Shown here: piece by piece, positions 54,569 through 62,773 of the stretch
Layout of the letters: each line of letters starts with the position of its first letter
Position numbering within the stretch: position 1 is the first letter of the stretch
Assembly (NCBI RefSeq): GCF_014851585.1
Contig: NZ_JACVAB010000006.1
Span: 186,001 to 250,000, forward strand
DNA length: 64,000 bases
Direction: 5' to 3'
DNA from: Agrobacterium sp. AGB01
Lineage (GTDB): Bacteria; Pseudomonadota; Alphaproteobacteria; Rhizobiales; Rhizobiaceae
Made by a program: the position numbers and the translations under genes
The notes under the pieces: model-generated
Databases searched by the model: none
What the model was told of the DNA's origin: nothing
Seen by the model: the letters and a program-made list of their open reading frames with translations, nothing else

Positions 54569-56095
54569 ATGACGATTTCCATAATAGCAAGGCAGGCAAG
54601 GACATCTCATCCGCGCGCGCAGCGTTATGGCAAACTTGTGCGCTCTATTGCCGGCCTGACAGTTGCTGCGATGACGCTCAGTGCGTGCCAGTCGCTGTTC
54701 AGCCAGTCCTATCAGGCAAGTGTCCGCCCGTCGGACAACCCGCAGACCGTTGAAGAAGTTCAGAAAAATGACCCGCGTGCCCAGATGGGAGCACGCGAAC
54801 ACCCGCGTATTGTTGCAAGTTATGGCGGTGAATATCGCGATGAAAAAACCGAACGCCTGGTTGCCCGCATTACCGGTGCACTGACGGCCGTTTCGGAAAA
54901 TCCGCAGCAATCCTACCGCATCACCATTCTCAATTCCCCGGCGATCAACGCATTCGCGTTGCCCGGTGGCTATCTTTATGTCACACGCGGACTGTTGGCG
55001 CTCGCCAACGACGCGTCGGAAGTTGCGGCCGTTCTGTCGCATGAAATGGCCCACGTCACTGCCAACCACGGCATTGAACGCCAGCGCCGCGAAGAGGCTG
55101 AGGTTATTGCCAGCCGTGTTGTGGCGGAAGTGCTGTCCAGTGATCTGGCTGGAAAACAGGCATTGGCGCGCGGTAAACTGCGATTAGCAGCATTTTCTCG
55201 CCAGCAGGAGTTGCAGGCCGACGTCATTGGTGTACGCATGCTGGGTGAGGCGGGTTACGACCCCTATGCCGCAGCGCGCTTCCTCGATTCCATGGCCGCT
55301 TATGCCCGCTACACATCCGTTGAGCCGGATAGCGACCAGAGCCTGGACTTCCTTTCCAGCCACCCCAATGCGCCACAGCGCGTTGAGCTGGCACGTCGCC
55401 ATGCCCGCGCCTTTGGGCAGGAAGGCAGCGTGGGAGATCGTGGCCGCGAATGGTATCTGAACGGCATTGACGGCCTGCTTTATGGCGACAGCCCGCAAGA
55501 AGGTTATGTACGTGGCCAGACATTCCTGCATGGCAGCCTTGGCATTCGTTTCGATGTGCCGGAAGGTTTCCAAATCGACAACAAGGTTGAAGCCGTTCTT
55601 GCAACCGGCCCCGGCGAAATGGCCATCCGTTTTGATGGTGTGGCAGATGCCAAGCAGACGGATCTTGCCAATTACCTGACCAGCGGTTGGGTGGCTGGGC
55701 TTTTGCCGAATACCGTGCGCAAAACGCAGGTCAACGGTCTAGAGGCGGCAACTGCCCGCGCCACAGCTGAAAAATGGGATTTCGACGTCACTGTCATCAG
55801 GCAGGGTCAGCAGATTTTCCGCTTCCTGACGGCTGTGCCGAAGGGCAATCCACAGCTTGATACGGTCGCAAACGTCTTGCGTACCAGCTTCCGGCAGATG
55901 ACCAGCGCAGAAATCGCCTCACTCAAGCCATTGCGCGTTCGCGTGGTCACGGCAAAACCAGGCGAAACCATAGCCACCATGGCGGCGCGCATGATGGGCA
56001 CCGACCGCAAACTGGATCTGTTCAAGATGATCAATGCGATGGGCGCTGGTGCAGTGTTGCAGCCCGGGCAGCGCGTGAAGATCATCGCGGAATAA
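54569..56095 (+). CDS. M48-family metalloprotease lipoprotein (BepA-like)
   Basis: Predicted envelope protease, 508 aa, with a lipoprotein signal ending LSAC (Cys about 40). Zinc site: H158-E159-M-A-H162 in VLSHEMAHVTANHG, with third ligand E214 and D218 in QQELQADVIG. SPAINAFALPGGYLYVTRGLLAL precedes it, in two parts around residues 128-150. The C-terminal half has a substrate or repeat region and ends in a LysM-like segment (RVVTAKPGETIATMAARMMGT to GQRVKIIAE) that could bind peptidoglycan. BepA relatives degrade misassembled outer-membrane proteins. The ribosome site is poor (GGA 14 bases up). Monocistronic, convergent with leuC. Confidence 0.87.
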   Translation: MTISIIARQARTSHPRAQRYGKLVRSIAGLTVAAMTLSACQSLFSQSYQASVRPSDNPQTVEEVQKNDPRAQMGAREHPRIVASYGGEYRDEKTERLVARITGALTAVSENPQQSYRITILNSPAINAFALPGGYLYVTRGLLALANDASEVAAVLSHEMAHVTANHGIERQRREEAEVIASRVVAEVLSSDLAGKQALARGKLRLAAFSRQQELQADVIGVRMLGEAGYDPYAAARFLDSMAAYARYTSVEPDSDQSLDFLSSHPNAPQRVELARRHARAFGQEGSVGDRGREWYLNGIDGLLYGDSPQEGYVRGQTFLHGSLGIRFDVPEGFQIDNKVEAVLATGPGEMAIRFDGVADAKQTDLANYLTSGWVAGLLPNTVRKTQVNGLEAATARATAEKWDFDVTVIRQGQQIFRFLTAVPKGNPQLDTVANVLRTSFRQMTSAEIASLKPLRVRVVTAKPGETIATMAARMMGTDRKLDLFKMINAMGAGAVLQPGQRVKIIAE

Positions 56096-56124
56096 CCGGC
56101 GAATACTCCTCCTATACGAACAAA

Positions 56125-56160
56125 TAAGCCCTCAGGAAATTTCATTTCCGGAGGGCTTTG
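56125..56160. terminator. Terminator between M48 protease and leuC
   Basis: A 15-bp stem with one mismatch (56125-56139 with 56144-56158) lies 29 bp after the protease stop and 24 bp after the leuC stop on the opposite strand. Confidence 0.8.
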
Positions 56161-56182
56161 TCTTACTCGGCAGTCTTAAATC

Positions 56183-57592
56183 TTATTTCCACTCGCGCAC
56201 GTCAACGAAGTGGCCAGCGATGGCGGCAGCAGCGGCCATGGCAGGCGACACAAGGTGCGTACGGCTCTTGTAACCCTGACGTCCCTCGAAGTTACGATTC
56301 GAGGTCGACGCACAACGCTCACCCGGCTGCAGGCGATCATCATTCATCGCCAGACACATCGAACAGCCAGGTTCGCGCCATTCAAAACCGGCGTCGAGGA
56401 AGATCTTGTCGAGACCTTCGGCTTCCGCCTGTTCCTTTACCAGACCGGAGCCCGGAACAATCATAGCCGAGACGGTTGGTGCAACCTTGCGACCATCGAC
56501 CATCACGGCAGCAGCCCGTAGATCTTCGATACGTCCATTTGTGCACGAACCGATGAACACCCGGTCAATGGCAACGTCAGTCATTTTGGTGCCCGGCTGC
56601 AGGCCCATATATTCGAGCGCACGCCACTTGGAGTTACGCTTGTTTTCGTCAGCGATATCATCAGGGTTTGGAACGGTGCCCTGAACCGAAACAACGTCTT
56701 CCGGTGACGAACCCCAGGAAACGATCGGCGGCAGATTGGCGCCATCCAGAACAACGATCTTGTCGTAATGTGCACCTTCGTCAGACTTCAGAGTCTTCCA
56801 ATAGGAAATGGCCTGTTCCAGCGTTTCGCCCTGCGGTGCACGTGGCTTGCCTTTGATATACTCGAAGGTCGTTTCGTCCGGAGCAATCAGGCCCGCACGT
56901 GCGCCGCCTTCGATTGTCATGTTGCAGACCGTCATACGGCCTTCCATTGACAGCGACTGAATGGCTTCGCCCGCAAATTCAATAACATGACCGGTACCAC
57001 CGGCTGTGCCGATTTCACCGATGATGGCGAGGATGATATCCTTGGCGGTGACGCCTTCCGGCACCTTGCCATCGACACGCACCAGCATGTTCTTGGCCTT
57101 CTTCTGGATCAGCGTCTGGGTCGCCAGAACGTGTTCCACTTCCGAAGTACCAATACCGTGCGCCAAGGCGCCAAACGCGCCATGCGTCGATGTGTGGCTG
57201 TCACCGCACACAATCGTCATGCCGGGCAGGGTAAAGCCCTGTTCAGGACCGACGATGTGAACAATACCCTGACGTTTGTCGCGCTCGGAATAATATTCAA
57301 CACCGAATTCCTTGGCATTTTGTGCCAACGCTTCAACCTGAATACGGCTTTCTTCGTTCTTGATGCCTTCAAGACGGTCAGCAGTGGTTGGAACATTGTG
57401 GTCGACCACGGCCAGTGTACGGGTTGGCGAATGAACGGGACGACCCGCCATACGCAGACCTTCAAAGGCCTGCGGCGACGTCACCTCGTGAACGAGGTGA
57501 CGGTCGATGTAGAGAAGACAGGTTCCGTTCGGATCACTATTAACGACGTGATCATCCCAGATTTTATCATAAAGGGTGCGGGGTGCGCTCAT
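56183..57592 (-). CDS. leuC: 3-isopropylmalate dehydratase large subunit
   Basis: Aconitase-family [4Fe-4S] enzyme (469 aa) that isomerises 2- to 3-isopropylmalate in leucine biosynthesis, with LeuD as partner (not in this window). [35 protein letters not shown] (first cluster Cys) and [10 protein letters not shown] (two further Cys) are visible in order. The ATG at 57592 ([17 protein letters not shown]) has GGA ten bases upstream; an ATG at 57604 has no ribosome site. The leader contains a hairpin with a T run 46 bases before the start and a short Leu-containing frame, which may mean attenuation. Confidence 0.95.
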   Translation of the reverse strand: MSAPRTLYDKIWDDHVVNSDPNGTCLLYIDRHLVHEVTSPQAFEGLRMAGRPVHSPTRTLAVVDHNVPTTADRLEGIKNEESRIQVEALAQNAKEFGVEYYSERDKRQGIVHIVGPEQGFTLPGMTIVCGDSHTSTHGAFGALAHGIGTSEVEHVLATQTLIQKKAKNMLVRVDGKVPEGVTAKDIILAIIGEIGTAGGTGHVIEFAGEAIQSLSMEGRMTVCNMTIEGGARAGLIAPDETTFEYIKGKPRAPQGETLEQAISYWKTLKSDEGAHYDKIVVLDGANLPPIVSWGSSPEDVVSVQGTVPNPDDIADENKRNSKWRALEYMGLQPGTKMTDVAIDRVFIGSCTNGRIEDLRAAAVMVDGRKVAPTVSAMIVPGSGLVKEQAEAEGLDKIFLDAGFEWREPGCSMCLAMNDDRLQPGERCASTSNRNFEGRQGYKSRTHLVSPAMAAAAAIAGHFVDVREWK

Positions 57593-57634
57593 GGCTTTAT
57601 CCATCGGATATTGAAAAAGGGAAATGGGCTTCGC

Positions 57635-57652
57635 AAAAAGGCTGACAGCCTT
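57635..57652 (-). terminator. Hairpin with T run in leuC leader
   Basis: On the minus strand AAGGCT-GTC-AGCCTT is followed by TTT, forming a short terminator 46 bases before leuC. The overlapping AGCC-CTTCAA-GGCT (57647-57660) could form instead and disrupt it. It may end the amino-acid permease transcript or act as an attenuator. Confidence 0.5.
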
Positions 57653-57664
57653 GAAGGGCTATCA

Positions 57665-57790
57665 GGCGAGCGTAAGTCGGCTGTTGAGCGCCCCGGACAA
57701 GCGCGCGAAGAAACGTGCCGGCAGACGTTTATGATCCTGCAGCACGAAAATATTTTGCGCGAGACATCCGAATTTCGATCCCATGACCAT
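57665..57790 (-). CDS. Possible 41-42-residue leader peptide before leuC
   Basis: A frame from the ATG at 57790 runs to a TGA just before the leuC-leader hairpins. It contains seven Leu in 41-42 residues, most of them in its second half (RLPARFFARLSGALNSRLTLA, as two overlapping parts). There are no consecutive Leu codons and no good ribosome site, so it is a weak candidate. Confidence 0.22.
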
Positions 57791-57853
57791 TTCATTAGCA
57801 GATTGCTGCCTGCGCTTCAATATCAATGACACGCAGGAACACGGGAGCTCGCC

Positions 57854-58669
57854 TTATCCGGCCGGAGCCCGCCGCATGGCCTTTTCAATACGCCTGAGAA
57901 CAAGCGACAAACCAACCGTGAGGATCAGGTAGATATAGGCGACGATCGAGTAGGTTTCGAAGAAACGAAACGAGCCTGCCGCATAGACCTTGGCCATCTG
58001 GGTTATGTCGGTAACGCCCAGCACCGACACCAACGAACTGTCCTTGACCATCGACACAAAGTCATTGGAAAGCGGCGGGAAAACCGTTCTGACCGCCTGC
58101 GGCAGAATGATCAGCCGGAACCGTTGATAACGATTAAGCCCAAGGGCCTTTGCGGCCTCAATCTGTCCTTCGTCAACGGACTGAATGCCAGCGCGAAAAA
58201 TTTCCGCGAGAAACGATGCGTAACCAATCGTAAGCGCGATAATCGCCCGCCAGACCAGCGAGAAGTCACGCACCAGAACCGGCTCCAACCAGCCTGCCGA
58301 CACAAGCGGCGTAGTCACCCAGTTGTAGAGACTGACAAGCCCCGGCGCCCCGACAAAGGCAATATAGAACAGCAAGACCAAGATGGGGATGCCGCGGATA
58401 ACTTCAATGTAAAAGCGCGCAATCTGCCGCAGCACCACATTGTCAGACAGACCGAGCAGCGCAATGCCGAGACCAAACACGACAGCAAGAAAAAAAGCTG
58501 CGAGCGTCACGAAAATGGTGATACCGATGCCTTTGACGACGGTGGAAAAAACCTGCGCGTAAAGGTCGGTGGCAATGATTGTTACCGCCAGTCCGGCACC
58601 GATCACGACCAATGCAACAAGCCACCACGGAAAGTCCTTCTCCGTGGTGCTGTGTTTGATAAAACTCAT
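57854..58669 (-). CDS. Polar amino-acid ABC transporter permease (HisM/GlnP type)
   Basis: A 271-aa inner-membrane permease with about six helices. The ATPase-contact EAA motif is EAAKALGLNRYQRFRLIILPQ (about residues 172-192, of which the first 20 are shown). RGIPILVLLFY and NDFVSMVKDSSLVSVLGV are hallmarks of the His/Glu/Gln/Arg family. It is 49 bp downstream of the binding-protein gene and on the same strand. No ATPase gene is adjacent on either side, so the subunit must come from elsewhere. Substrate unknown beyond a polar amino acid. Confidence 0.9.
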   Translation of the reverse strand: MSFIKHSTTEKDFPWWLVALVVIGAGLAVTIIATDLYAQVFSTVVKGIGITIFVTLAAFFLAVVFGLGIALLGLSDNVVLRQIARFYIEVIRGIPILVLLFYIAFVGAPGLVSLYNWVTTPLVSAGWLEPVLVRDFSLVWRAIIALTIGYASFLAEIFRAGIQSVDEGQIEAAKALGLNRYQRFRLIILPQAVRTVFPPLSNDFVSMVKDSSLVSVLGVTDITQMAKVYAAGSFRFFETYSIVAYIYLILTVGLSLVLRRIEKAMRRAPAG

Positions 58670-58718
58670 CGTGACAATTTCCGATAAACGGAAATCAGCA
58701 TGCAGGCGATGATTTCAC

Positions 58719-59516
58719 TCATTCGCCAAGCTTGTAGTCGAGGAACCACTTCTTATCGAGCGCGGCAATGGTGCCGTCTGCCTTGAGGGCCGCGATACCC
58801 GCATTGATCGGTGCGACGAGGTCCGAGCCCTTTTTGAATATGAAGCCGAAATCATCTCCACCCAAAGGCGCACCAATCAGCTTCAAGGTGCCGTTGGACG
58901 CGGCTACGTACCCATTGCCGGCAACTCCATCGGTCAGGACCAGATCAACGTCGCCGGTCTTGAGCGCCTGTACGCTTGCACCGAAGGTTTCCAGCAGCTT
59001 GATGCGCGGGTTCTGCTCGTTGCCGTCGAGAACATCATAAACGGCAGTGTAAAATGGGGTTGTTCCAGCCTGTGCGCCAACAAGACCTTTGTCGAAGCCA
59101 GCAAAGCTCTTGGCATCGGTGAAGCGGTTTTCATCAGCCCGCACCAGCATGAACATTTCCGAGCGCATGTAGGGGTCGGAGAAGTCGACCTTTTCCTTGC
59201 GGTCATCCTTGATGCTGATACCGGTCATGCCGATATCATATTGGCCATCCGAAACAGCCTGGATCATCGCGTCCCAAGAGATGTTCTGATATTCGACCTT
59301 GAAGTTCAAACGCTTGGCAAGCTCGGCAACCGCATCATATTCCCAACCGATGGCCTTGCCAGACTTAGGATCGACAAACTGCAGCGGCGGGTAGGCATTT
59401 TCCGTGACCACCACCACAGTACGCCCTTTAAGGTCGGGAAGATCGGCAGCAAAACCCGTGAAAGGGGCAACAATTGCGGCCATGATGCCGGCAAGCAGCG
59501 TACGTCTGAAAAACAT
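58719..59516 (-). CDS. Amino-acid ABC transporter substrate-binding protein
   Basis: Periplasmic binding protein of the family-3 type, 265 aa. A signal peptide of about 23 residues ends GFAAD. The mature chain has VVVVTENAYPPLQFVD, GKAIGWEYDAVAELAKRL, DGQYDIGMTGISI and RKEKVDFSDPYM, the usual amino-acid-binding fingerprint. AGGAG lies directly before the ATG at 59516; an earlier in-frame start at 59552 precedes that site. It is followed by the permease gene; the missing ATPase is unusual for such clusters. Confidence 0.9.
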   Translation of the reverse strand: MFFRRTLLAGIMAAIVAPFTGFAADLPDLKGRTVVVVTENAYPPLQFVDPKSGKAIGWEYDAVAELAKRLNFKVEYQNISWDAMIQAVSDGQYDIGMTGISIKDDRKEKVDFSDPYMRSEMFMLVRADENRFTDAKSFAGFDKGLVGAQAGTTPFYTAVYDVLDGNEQNPRIKLLETFGASVQALKTGDVDLVLTDGVAGNGYVAASNGTLKLIGAPLGGDDFGFIFKKGSDLVAPINAGIAALKADGTIAALDKKWFLDYKLGE

Positions 59517-59620
59517 GTCTTTCTCCTGTGGCGGGAGCGGTGAAAATGTCACATTTCAAGCCGCAAAGACAAGAAACAAATTGGCTTGAAACATGCGGCT
59601 TTTAAAACGATCCGGTTAAA

Positions 59621-60136
59621 TCAGGACTGCGGTGACAGGTGACGGAATTCGGCGACAACCTGATCGTATACACCACGTTTGAACGGCACGATAAGGTCCG
59701 GCAGGCTTTCCATCGGCTTCCAGCCCCAGGCATCGAATTCCGGATGATTGCCGGTTGGTGGCGGGTTGATCTCGATCTCGCTTTCGCCGCCGTCAAAACG
59801 GAAAGCAAACCAGCGCTGCGCCTGCCCACGGAATTTTCCTTTAAGGCCAATGCCAAGAAGATGCGGTGGCAGGTCGTAATGTATCCAGTCGCGCGCTTCG
59901 GCGAGCAGTGTGATGCTACGCATGCCGGTTTCTTCATAAAGTTCGCGAATGGCAGCATTCAACGGCTTTTCACCATCATCGATGCCGCCCTGAGGCATTT
60001 GCCACAGCTGTCCGGAGCCATCATATTCCGAGTTCTTTTCAGGGATACGTCGTCCGGCCCAAACCAGCCCTTGCGCATTCAACACCATAATCCCGGCGCA
60101 GGGACGGTAAGGCAAATCTTCAGGCTTGATTGTCAT
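59621..60136 (-). CDS. rppH: RNA pyrophosphohydrolase (Nudix)
   Basis: Nudix hydrolase that removes pyrophosphate from 5'-triphosphate RNA and so starts mRNA decay. The 171-aa protein starts near [22 protein letters not shown] and has the full Nudix box [22 protein letters not shown] (given here as GG-x5-E-x7-REL-x-EE-x-G, residues about 51-72). [11 protein letters not shown] and RWFAFRFDG are RppH-typical. GAGGA precedes the ATG at 60136. It is the last gene of the envC-ctpA-deacetylase-rppH cluster, 46 bp after the deacetylase gene. Confidence 0.9.
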   Translation of the reverse strand: MTIKPEDLPYRPCAGIMVLNAQGLVWAGRRIPEKNSEYDGSGQLWQMPQGGIDDGEKPLNAAIRELYEETGMRSITLLAEARDWIHYDLPPHLLGIGLKGKFRGQAQRWFAFRFDGGESEIEINPPPTGNHPEFDAWGWKPMESLPDLIVPFKRGVYDQVVAEFRHLSPQS

Positions 60137-60182
60137 GACAGTCCTCACGGAAAACGGCATCCGATAGCCGCAGCAGCGATCT

Positions 60183-61379
60183 TTACTGTCCCGGCCTGTC
60201 AGAAACAAGCGCCGAAACCGCAACGATCTCAATGCCACGCGATGTCGCTTCGGAGACCCAGTCGGACACCGCGGTAATGCTCTCATCAAAGGCCGAGGCA
60301 ACACCAATCGCCGAGCCGTTGCGACGCGCCAGACGTTCAAGATCATCAAGCCGCGTCATGATGGATGAACGGTTCACCTGTTCGTCGATCTGTATATCGC
60401 CAAACGCGTGCGGCATTGCCAAGGCTTTGGCAACCGCGCCGGTCTGGGATTGCGCCGAAGAACCATCATCAAGGAACAGCAGCCCGCGTTCGCTGACGTC
60501 ACGCAGAACAGGTTCCAGCATCTTGGCATCGGCCATGTAGCGGCCGCCAAGGTAATTCATCACACCGGTATAGTTTGTGATTTTGGCCATGGAGCGGTGT
60601 AGGCGCTCCATATTGATCTTCTGGCTGTCGCCAACCAGCAAGGTATCAGGACCGGGATTGTTACCGGGATAACCGAACGGTTCAAAAGGTACTTGCAGCA
60701 GAATTTCATGCCCCTCACGCCGCGCCTCCTGCATCCAGCGCTGCAGGCTGTTGCCGCTGGCTGCAAAGGCAAGCGTGATTTCCGGTGGCAATGTTCTGAT
60801 AGCGTTCTGGGTGCCGGTCTGGCTGAGGCCAAGTCCGCCAATCACGATGGCAATACGTGTACCACGCGCGCCAGACCATGGACGGGCATATTGTTCCAGC
60901 GAACGCAGACCATCAGCTCCGGTTTTCGGCAATTTGCCAAAAGCCGAATCCTCCAGCAGATCTTCATTCGGCATGGTGGCCATACGCGGGTTCTGACCAT
61001 AGGTCTGACCGGTCATCAAAACCGGACCGTCACCGTCCCGGGGGCGGGGCGAAAACACAGATACGACATTGCCGTCCTCCGTGGTTTCCTGGCGCACATT
61101 TGCGCCCGACCGGCCACTGCTGACGGGAAGTCCTGCCGTTTCTTTTTCCGTTGTGGTTTGAGTCGACGGAGTTTTTTCCGCCTCCGCAACGTCAGGCGAT
61201 GATTGCGGATCGCGGCCGGGTTTTGCCAGGTTGTCAGGAGCAATCACCGTGTAAACAGACAAGCCCAGAACCGCGCAAAGCGCAACGGCACCGGCAAGAG
61301 CAGCAACAGAAAAACGCCGGCTTTTGCCGGCGCTTTCCTTACGATCTTGCCCCAAGGGTTTGCGCAGTTCAGATACCAA
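60183..61379 (-). CDS. Divergent polysaccharide deacetylase family protein (YibQ-like)
   Basis: A 398-aa envelope protein. One N-terminal membrane helix (about residues 24-46, [20 protein letters not shown]) is followed by a disordered Pro/Ser/Thr/Glu-rich linker to about 150. The C-terminal domain (about 170-395) is the divergent deacetylase fold with [47 protein letters not shown] and [11 protein letters not shown]. The family has lost part of the usual metal site, so enzyme activity is uncertain. The start is TTG at 61379, with GGGATAGG eight bases upstream; no ATG is available. It lies between ctpA and rppH, as in many alphaproteobacteria, with peptidoglycan genes before it. Confidence 0.85.
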   Translation of the reverse strand: MVSELRKPLGQDRKESAGKSRRFSVAALAGAVALCAVLGLSVYTVIAPDNLAKPGRDPQSSPDVAEAEKTPSTQTTTEKETAGLPVSSGRSGANVRQETTEDGNVVSVFSPRPRDGDGPVLMTGQTYGQNPRMATMPNEDLLEDSAFGKLPKTGADGLRSLEQYARPWSGARGTRIAIVIGGLGLSQTGTQNAIRTLPPEITLAFAASGNSLQRWMQEARREGHEILLQVPFEPFGYPGNNPGPDTLLVGDSQKINMERLHRSMAKITNYTGVMNYLGGRYMADAKMLEPVLRDVSERGLLFLDDGSSAQSQTGAVAKALAMPHAFGDIQIDEQVNRSSIMTRLDDLERLARRNGSAIGVASAFDESITAVSDWVSEATSRGIEIVAVSALVSDRPGQ

Positions 61380-61420
61380 AACGCGGCCTATCCCGATTGT
61401 TGTATGCAGGGGTAGGGAAA

Positions 61421-61440
61421 GCGCCGGACAACCGGCGCCC
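61421..61440 (-). repeat. GC-rich hairpin between ctpA and deacetylase gene
   Basis: GCGCCGG and CCGGCGC (61421-61427 with 61432-61438) form a strong 7-bp stem 6 bp after the ctpA stop; minus-strand continuation is only TTT, so it is likely a weak or partial terminator inside the cluster. Confidence 0.55.
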
Positions 61441-61444
61441 CTTA

Positions 61445-62773
61445 TTACTGCTTGGTGACGACAGCTTTTTCAGGGTTTGGCGGGAAAGACGGGTCGGTCT
61501 TGTCGCCGCGCAGCAGATCGAGCGCATAGTTCAGCTGAATGTCGTCCTTGGCTTCCGGTGGCACATAGGCAGCAGAACCTGAACCTTCGTCCGTTTCGCT
61601 CTGGCCCTGGATGTGACCCGGCAGGCTGGATTCACCTTCGGAGCGAATTCGGCCCTGAAGCTCTGGCGGCAGCGGCTGGTCGACCTTGATATCAGGTTCT
61701 ATACCTGTGCCCTGAATGGACTTGCCCGATGGCGTGTAATAGAGCGCCGTGGTCAGACGAAGCGCACCGGTTTCACCCAGTGGGATGATCGTCTGGACAG
61801 AGCCCTTGCCGAACGAGCGAGTGCCGACAACGGTGGCACGACGCAAATCCTGCAGAGCACCAGCAACGATTTCCGAAGCGGACGCCGAACCACCGTTCAC
61901 CAGAACGATAACCGGCTTGCCATCCGTCAGATCGCCTGCCGTTGCGTTGAAGCGACGGGTTTCTTCCGGGTTACGGCCGCGGGTCGAAACCACTTCACCT
62001 CTTTCAAGGAAGGCATCCGATACGTTGATCGCCTGATCAAGCAGGCCACCCGGGTTGAGGCGAAGGTCGAGAACATAACCCTTCAACTTGTCACCAGGTA
62101 CCTCGGCCTTGATTTTCTTGATCGCGGCTTCGAGATCGTCATAGGTCTTCTCCGTGAATGAGATCACCCGCAGATAACCAACATTGTCACCTTCAACACG
62201 CGACTTGACGGCACGTACGGCAATGATGTCGCGCATAACGGTGATATCAAGCGGCTTGTCGGCGCCCTGACGAATGATCGTCAGCTTGATCGGTGTCTTG
62301 ACCTCACCGCGCATCTTTTCAACGGCCTGCTCGAGCTTGAGACCGCGAACCGGCTGACCATCGATTTCCGAAATGAAGTCGCCAGCCAAAATGCCAGCCT
62401 TGGAGGCAGGCGTATCATCGATTGGCGTGATAACCTTGACCAGTTCATTTTCCATGGTCACTTCGATACCGAGGCCACCAAACTCACCCTTGGTCTGGCT
62501 ACGCATATCGGTAGCATCCTGCGCATTGAGGAAGCTTGAATGCGGATCAAGAGAGCTGAGCATGCCATTGATGGCGTTCTCAACCAGCTTCTTGTCATCC
62601 GGTGGCGTTACATATTGTGCACGCACGCGCTCGAATACGTCGCCGAAAATCGACAATTCCTTATAGGTAGACGGCCCAGCGGCCTGCGCCGGGATGCTCG
62701 CAGAATAAATGACACTCATCGCCGTGGCACCCATGAGTCCACCGATGAGCAGAAGCGAAACCTTACGAATCAT
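61445..62773 (-). CDS. ctpA: S41-family carboxy-terminal processing protease
   Basis: Periplasmic tail-specific serine protease, 442 aa. A signal sequence of about 31 residues ends AQAAG. A PDZ domain lies at about 90-175 (GGLGIEVTMENELV, GILAGDFISEIDGQPVRGL), and the catalytic domain has NGGSASASEIVAGAL (Ser) and GTRSFGKGSVQTIIPL (Lys), forming the Ser-Lys dyad. AAGGG precedes the ATG at 62773, which overlaps the end of the upstream EnvC-like gene by 11 bases, showing coupling. In other bacteria CtpA-type proteases control cell-wall hydrolases, which fits the neighbour. Confidence 0.94.
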   Translation of the reverse strand: MIRKVSLLLIGGLMGATAMSVIYSASIPAQAAGPSTYKELSIFGDVFERVRAQYVTPPDDKKLVENAINGMLSSLDPHSSFLNAQDATDMRSQTKGEFGGLGIEVTMENELVKVITPIDDTPASKAGILAGDFISEIDGQPVRGLKLEQAVEKMRGEVKTPIKLTIIRQGADKPLDITVMRDIIAVRAVKSRVEGDNVGYLRVISFTEKTYDDLEAAIKKIKAEVPGDKLKGYVLDLRLNPGGLLDQAINVSDAFLERGEVVSTRGRNPEETRRFNATAGDLTDGKPVIVLVNGGSASASEIVAGALQDLRRATVVGTRSFGKGSVQTIIPLGETGALRLTTALYYTPSGKSIQGTGIEPDIKVDQPLPPELQGRIRSEGESSLPGHIQGQSETDEGSGSAAYVPPEAKDDIQLNYALDLLRGDKTDPSFPPNPEKAVVTKQ

